A stretch of 64,000 nucleotides of DNA from contig ML976780.1 of the NCBI GenBank assembly GCA_010015655.1, positions 8,749 through 72,748 on the forward strand, in the 5' to 3' direction. Shown here one piece after another: positions 59,801 to 64,000 of this stretch. How positions within the stretch are numbered: the first letter of the stretch is position 1; each line of letters opens with the position of its first letter. The position numbers were made by a program, and so were the translations under genes. Below the pieces are notes generated by a model. The model searched no databases, was not told the DNA's origin, and saw only the letters and a list, made by a program, of their open reading frames with translations. The DNA comes from Bimuria novae-zelandiae CBS 107.79 (Eukaryota; Ascomycota; Dothideomycetes; Pleosporales; Didymosphaeriaceae).

Positions 59801-61950
59801 GTAATTTTAAAATTATGTTATAGTTAGCTTCTTTAATAATGTTAAGGATAATTAATTCCTAGTGTTTATAGATTATAAGGGTAGTCTTAATCTTATATTT
59901 AATTATTGCTTTGCCGGGTATTAGTTATCTATTCGCAATGTAAATAGTGTAGGGTATAGCTTTTTTACGCTTATAGAGTCCTGCTCTATAAAATGCTTTT
60001 TTTAATATATAACTTTTCTATACTCTTAAGTCTAGCATGGCCTTTATTTATGTTTTTTTAAGCTGTACTAGTAGCTTAATTAATATCTAGCTATTAGTAG
60101 TATTTACTTCTTTAAAGGCGTTCTCTTGCCTAAGCCTAGGTTTAAAAAAAATATCTTCGTTATTACAAGCTTTATAGTTTTAAGGCGTCCTTCTTTATTC
60201 TTCTTTTAAGGCTATTACTAAGCCTTTTCTAGAGAAGCTTTACTATCTTTTTCCTTTATTACTATTTTAATCCTAAGGGTTGTAGTCCCTTTAGTATGCA
60301 ATTAAATCAGTGCTTTTTTCTTCTATATATTTTTTATAGTTAAAGTGTAAGCACGTTTGCTATATATCTAACGCGTATTTTTTATTAACTAGTAGTAATA
60401 TAGCTTAGTTTATTACTTAGTTAAAGTATAAAAAGTATCGCGTTTCGCGTTTATCCTAAAAATAAATATTATAGTTAGTAATAAAGTAGTTAAACTACTC
60501 TTATTTGCATTAGCGATATATTTAAGGAAAGTAGCTATATTCTTTAGCTTAGTAATAAAAGGTATATTAATCTTCTTTATAGAGGGTCTATTATATAGCA
60601 CTGCGCGTAGGGTTGCGGTAATCTAGGTCGTACTATAGTTTATAGTTCGGGTTTTTGTTTAGGGACTTTTTCTTAAGGTCTTTATAGGCGGAGTAATAGT
60701 CTACTATTTCACGTGCTGTTTTACTAATGAAATTAGGTTAGTAAGTATAGTAAAATGCTACTATATAGTCTTATTATTTCATTACTATAAAACTAAAGTC
60801 TCTTTTCCTTAGTTCGTGTTCCACTAAGAAGTTAAAAATGTTTATTATTTTACTAGTAACTAGTTTACTTTAGCTAGGGTAAGGTATAAGAAATTAAGGT
60901 ATTAGCTCTTTTTCTTTCTTATCTCAACCTTTATATGTATCCTTGTAGAGTCGTAAGTTAGATAATCTTAGTTATTTTAATTCTTCTTTATAGATATTAA
61001 TTTATTTAATAGCGCTTACTACTTACTATTCTTTGTTAGTTATTTCTTTCTTATTAATAATTAGTATGTTTAATTGCCTAGTGACCTTGTTCTTAGATCT
61101 GTAGTTCCTAGCTATATAGCCTGGTTTGCCACATGTATAGCAAAGTCGCACTCCGATCCCTTGTTTGTAGGTTCTATCTAGGGTACGTCCTTATTTAGGC
61201 TTATAAAAGCCTTTTACCTTTCCTATTTTTTTCTCTATTACGTTAACCTAATAGTACTAGATCCCTTCTATTAGTTAGTAACTATAATTAGCTTAGTTCT
61301 TTTACTACGATAGTTACTTAGAGTTATAGTAATTATTCTTTATCGCAGGTAGTCTATAGCCTTTTTTATTTTAGTTTTAGTATAGGTCTTATTCTAGTTT
61401 ATATTATTTATTATTAATTTAAGTTGCCTTTACTATAAGTTCTTTTTAGGTATTAGTTTCTACTTTACTATGCAATAGTTCTTCGCGTATATATTATTTT
61501 AATCCCTTTTAAAATATAGTTACAAAACTATTATTATTTTACGTAATTTAATTAACGTTCTTGCGGAATTTAGATTTATATTTAGCTACTAAATAGGTTT
61601 ATTTAAGTTATTAAATATTTCGTTTAGCAATGGATTTCTAGTTAGTAATTTTAAAATATTATTTAACCTTAGTAAAGAAAGTATTATAATTTTTTATAAT
61701 TTTATTTATAGCGTTGCCTTCTATGTTAGCTCTAGCTAGGTATTAATTAACGTAAGGATAAATTTACTTAAAAGCATCTTCCTTTATATAGATAAAAGTA
61801 AATATAGTCTTATTTATATCTTCCTATTCTTTCTTTATTCTATAAAAGTATAGGTTAAGTTATAAGATTTATAGTTCCGTGTAATTACGTTTACTATAAA
61901 AGAAGTTAGGCTTTTTATAAAAGCTCTTTATGCCTTTTTTAGCTTTAGTA
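56808..61950 (-). pseudogene. Gypsy gag-pol remnant with chromodomain
   Basis: Minus-strand reading. Gag zinc knuckle at about 61146-61100 reads CYTCGKPGYIARNY, with the His and last Cys both changed to Tyr. RT at about 59000-58700 has DIFIIAYMDDILVF (YMDD codons 58980-58991, intact) followed by LTKCKFYIRKLEFLAYIIS. The integrase zinc region is near 57930 (KCVDCQRNKH). The core is near 57560-57500 (AYYPQNDGQTERTN, one T to N). The C-terminal chromodomain at about 56885-56808 reads LVKWKGYLYLKN...KPKSKLRKNY. Stops are TAG/TAA of RIP type. Presence of the chromodomain places it among chromoviruses, which integrate through recognition of methylated histone H3. Confidence 0.85.
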
Positions 61951-62039
61951 ATACTTACTCCTTTAAGAGTGTCTATTTATATATTTATTATATTAGTAAA
62001 AAAAGGTATCGTTAACGCTTATATTAAGGGTGTTTAAGA

Positions 62040-62444
62040 CGTTAAATCCCTATAAGGTAGCTAGTCTTAAAGGGAATAAGGTTAGTTCTTAGGTAAAAGT
62101 ATTAGTAATATAAATAAGAGTATATTAATAGCTTGCGCGTATTAATAGCGCGTTAGTATTAAAGGTATATATAGTATAATTAAATTAATAGGAGCCTAAG
62201 TTAAATCTAAATAATAGATTAGTAAATAGGTTAAATATAATAGTAGAAGACTACTATCGCGTTCCTATATACATGTCCTAGACTGCTCGCTGTCGAGCGC
62301 TCTCTGCCGAGCGCTCTTTACAGAGCAGTCACGTGACTTAGCGCCATGCGGCGTAGTCGCAAAATGACCAGTCATTCATAGCGAATGACATGAGGGGTTA
62401 AGTACAAAACTGGCACAGCCTTCCTAGGATCTCAGATCCTAACA
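62040..62444 (-). repeat. Right LTR of Gypsy (5' LTR in element sense)
   Basis: 405 bp, ends GATCCTAACA. Contains a GC-rich hairpin: GACTGCTC at 62281 and GAGCAGTC ending at 62330 enclose two GAGCGCTC palindromes. CACGTGAC follows at once. The first base is C where the other copy has T. Confidence 0.88.
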
Positions 62445-63640
62445 TACGCCTTCCTTTTTATATTTAAGATCCGTGCTATATCTCTAGATCTTACTATAAG
62501 TATTACTTACTCTTATATTATTCTTATGCCTTATATAGTATCTAAAATAGTCTACCCTAATTTTCTTACCTCTTAGCTATGTATTATTTTGGTCTATGTT
62601 AAAATTAACGCCTTAGCTACCTTTCTTCGTTAAGTAGTCCTTTATAACCTAGCTAGATCTTTTACTAAAAGCCTAAGACACTAGAGAATTAATAGGTATA
62701 TTAAGAGCTTTTTATTTACCCATTACAAGTTAATAAGATACTATAAAATAAAATATTAGCAGTTATGAATAAAAAAACTTTTATCTAAGCCTAATAACTT
62801 TTACTTTAAAAACAGTGTCGCCTTTAGCCTTAAAAAAATAAATACTTATTTTTAAAATATAGTTCTTAATTTTTTTAATTTTTATCTAATAATTATAACT
62901 GTCCTTAACCTATAACTTTATATACTTTAGTTTAAGGATTATTAGCGTTATTACTAAGTATAGTACTAAAAAGTAAAAAGCTTGATAAGGATAATTTTCT
63001 AGCAGTATATTAAAGTTAAAAAAGAGAAGGAAGTTAAGATAAATCTACTTTTATAAAAACTTTTAGTAACTAGCTATAATTCTTAATATTAAAAGGTACT
63101 TACTATTAACACGTCTTTCCTTACTAAAGCTTAGAGTTATAAGAAAGCTTGTAAAATAATAAAGCTCTAATAGTACTTTAACGCCTATATAGAAGTCCTC
63201 TAAGAAGCTAAGGGCAGGGAGGGCTATCTAATATAGGCTAGCCTTATTATATAGTAGCTTAAAGTAGGCTAAAAACATTATCTTACGCTATTTAAAATTA
63301 CACTTAATTTCTTTATTATCCCTAGCACTAGCTACAACTGCAAAAGATCCTTTAGTAAAAGTAAACGTATAGTTATAATTAATAAGGTTTTCTCTTTAGG
63401 GCTACTATTAAAACGTTTTAATTATAAAGAAAATTAGCTATAGCGTTAAGCTATTTAATTTAACTTAATTTACTATATAAATGTTATCTAAAAGTAGCTA
63501 ATTACTGTATAGTAAAAAGTACTATAAATATAAATAACCTATAAAGGCGAAAAATAGGAGGGAAAAAGTACGTTTTAATTAAACTACGTAGTTAGTAATT
63601 AATTCTTAATAGAAGTACAAACGTACTAGAAAAGTGAGAA
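62445..63640 (+). pseudogene. hAT-type transposase C-terminal remnant in AT-rich block
   Basis: Plus-strand frame at about 62990-63480 with RIP stops. At about 63280-63400 it reads LTLFKITLNFFIIPSTSYNC followed by KRSFSKSKRIV, the hAT dimerisation signature (family pattern A-x-D-x-L-x-IP-x-TS-x-x-CER-x-FS-x-A+R). The E of CER is K here, a G-to-A change. Upstream parts are too mutated to read and no TIR or 8-bp duplication was found. The Gypsy element inserted on its left side. Confidence 0.6.
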
Positions 63641-63643
63641 GTA

Positions 63644-64000
63644 CTAACCCAGGTTATAGTACTTTTCGAACTGGTACATTCGATTGGAAGCGCTCTTTCG
63701 GGACCTCGGTGCATATATGTGTTTCGCCGCGTCGTCGACGAATATGAACTCTGGCAAGCAAAGGATGTTCGCGAGGTTACTTTCCTTGAGGCTCATCACA
63801 TGCTCGACCGGAGCCGTGACGCTGGACAAGCCAACTCCTTGCACCGAAACCATCAGTCCCTTCCTCTGATCCCGCAGAGCTTGGTGGATGCTCACACGAA
63901 AACTTGAGTCGATTCCTTGCCTCGGCCCTCTGCTCTTTCGCCTGTACGAGATAAGGCGTTGGCTACGCATAATCGTATGCCCACGGTCCATGAGCTGGCC
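63644..64000 (-). CDS. Partial hypothetical ORF at window end
   Basis: Minus-strand frame from 63991 (ATGGACCGTGGG), or from outside the window, to TAG at 63644-63646, 115 codons. Composition is normal, sharply different from the AT-rich block to its left. It reads like real protein (KGLMVSVQGVGLSSVTAPVE, LPEFIFVDDAAKHIYAPR), but I recognise no domain. It may be the 3' end of a gene whose start is beyond the window, or transposon sequence. Confidence 0.35.
   Translation of the reverse strand, partial: GQLMDRGHTIMRSQRLISYRRKSRGPRQGIDSSFRVSIHQALRDQRKGLMVSVQGVGLSSVTAPVEHVMSLKESNLANILCLPEFIFVDDAAKHIYAPRSRKSASNRMYQFEKYYNLG

Larger units (their letters stand above)
49197..62444 (-). mobile_element. 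Gypsy LTR retrotransposon (chromovirus), minus strand, with a Copia nested in its left LTR
   Basis: The right LTR is 62040-62444 (405 bp). The left LTR is 49197-49312 plus 55566-55855, split by the Copia at 49313-55560. Outer flanks are TCCGC (49192-49196) and TACGC (62445-62449), a 5-bp duplication with one mismatch. Minus-strand order from right to left is gag with CCHC knuckle, protease/RT, RNase H, integrase with HHCC and TDGQTER-type core, chromodomain: the Gypsy/chromovirus order. Without the Copia it is about 7.0 kb. RIP stops are common, but the RT YMDD is intact. Confidence 0.92.

Noticed and set aside
1..64000. CRISPR arrays, bacterial operons, ribosome-binding sites
   Set aside because: The window is eukaryotic; no regularly spaced repeats of that kind occur and genes carry spliceosomal introns.
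1..64000. A secondary-metabolite or other functional gene cluster
   Set aside because: The intact genes (SET, membrane protein, HAK, coiled coil, SGNH-like) share no pathway and no core biosynthetic enzyme is present.

Overview
This window comes from a filamentous ascomycete, probably a Dothideomycete. The evidence is short GT-AG introns of about 45-67 bp, HAK-type potassium transport, fungal Copia, Gypsy, Fot1, piggyBac and hAT transposons, and pervasive repeat-induced point mutation (RIP). In the RIP-affected blocks CAG, CAA and TGG codons have become TAG, TAA or TGA, and DD catalytic pairs have become NN. The genome is two-speed: GC-balanced gene islands sit between long AT-rich tracts of dead transposons.

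Layout. 1-10869: a Copia element on the minus strand, interrupted by a second minus-strand Copia (835-6157) with a perfect TTACT target duplication. 10870-12290: AT-rich, one degraded unidentified frame. 12300-24406: main gene island with a small unknown protein, a three-exon 593-aa unknown protein, a SET-domain protein, a convergent single-pass membrane protein and a six-exon HAK potassium transporter. 24590-25205: possible MITE. 25771-27525: AT-rich sequence and Gypsy-type LTR pieces. 28229-29881: coiled-coil protein gene. 30008-32268: truncated LTR split by a small TRIM-like element. 32579-37722: plus-strand Copia. 37899-40198: piggyBac-like transposon. 40649-41566: intact SGNH-hydrolase-like gene. 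41709-43541 and 43546-45672: two DNA transposons placed back to back, the second of Fot1 type. 46575-46841: doubtful small ORF. 46842-49196: unidentified AT-rich sequence. 49197-62444: a minus-strand chromodomain Gypsy (chromovirus) whose left LTR was hit by another Copia (49313-55560, perfect GCGTT duplication). 62445-63640: hAT remnant. 63644-64000: a GC-balanced, open-ended reading frame at the window edge.

The genes do not form an obvious pathway or cluster. HAK is a housekeeping or nutrient-stress transporter; the SET, membrane, coiled-coil and SGNH genes are single genes. The more unusual material lies in the mobile elements: a plus-strand accessory ORF antisense to the Gypsy polyprotein, a TIR element carrying a long reading frame with no transposase signature I recognise, and stepwise nesting that lets insertions be ordered in time. 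Every Copia reverse transcriptase seen has its active-site aspartates changed to asparagine, whereas the Gypsy RT still reads YMDD.
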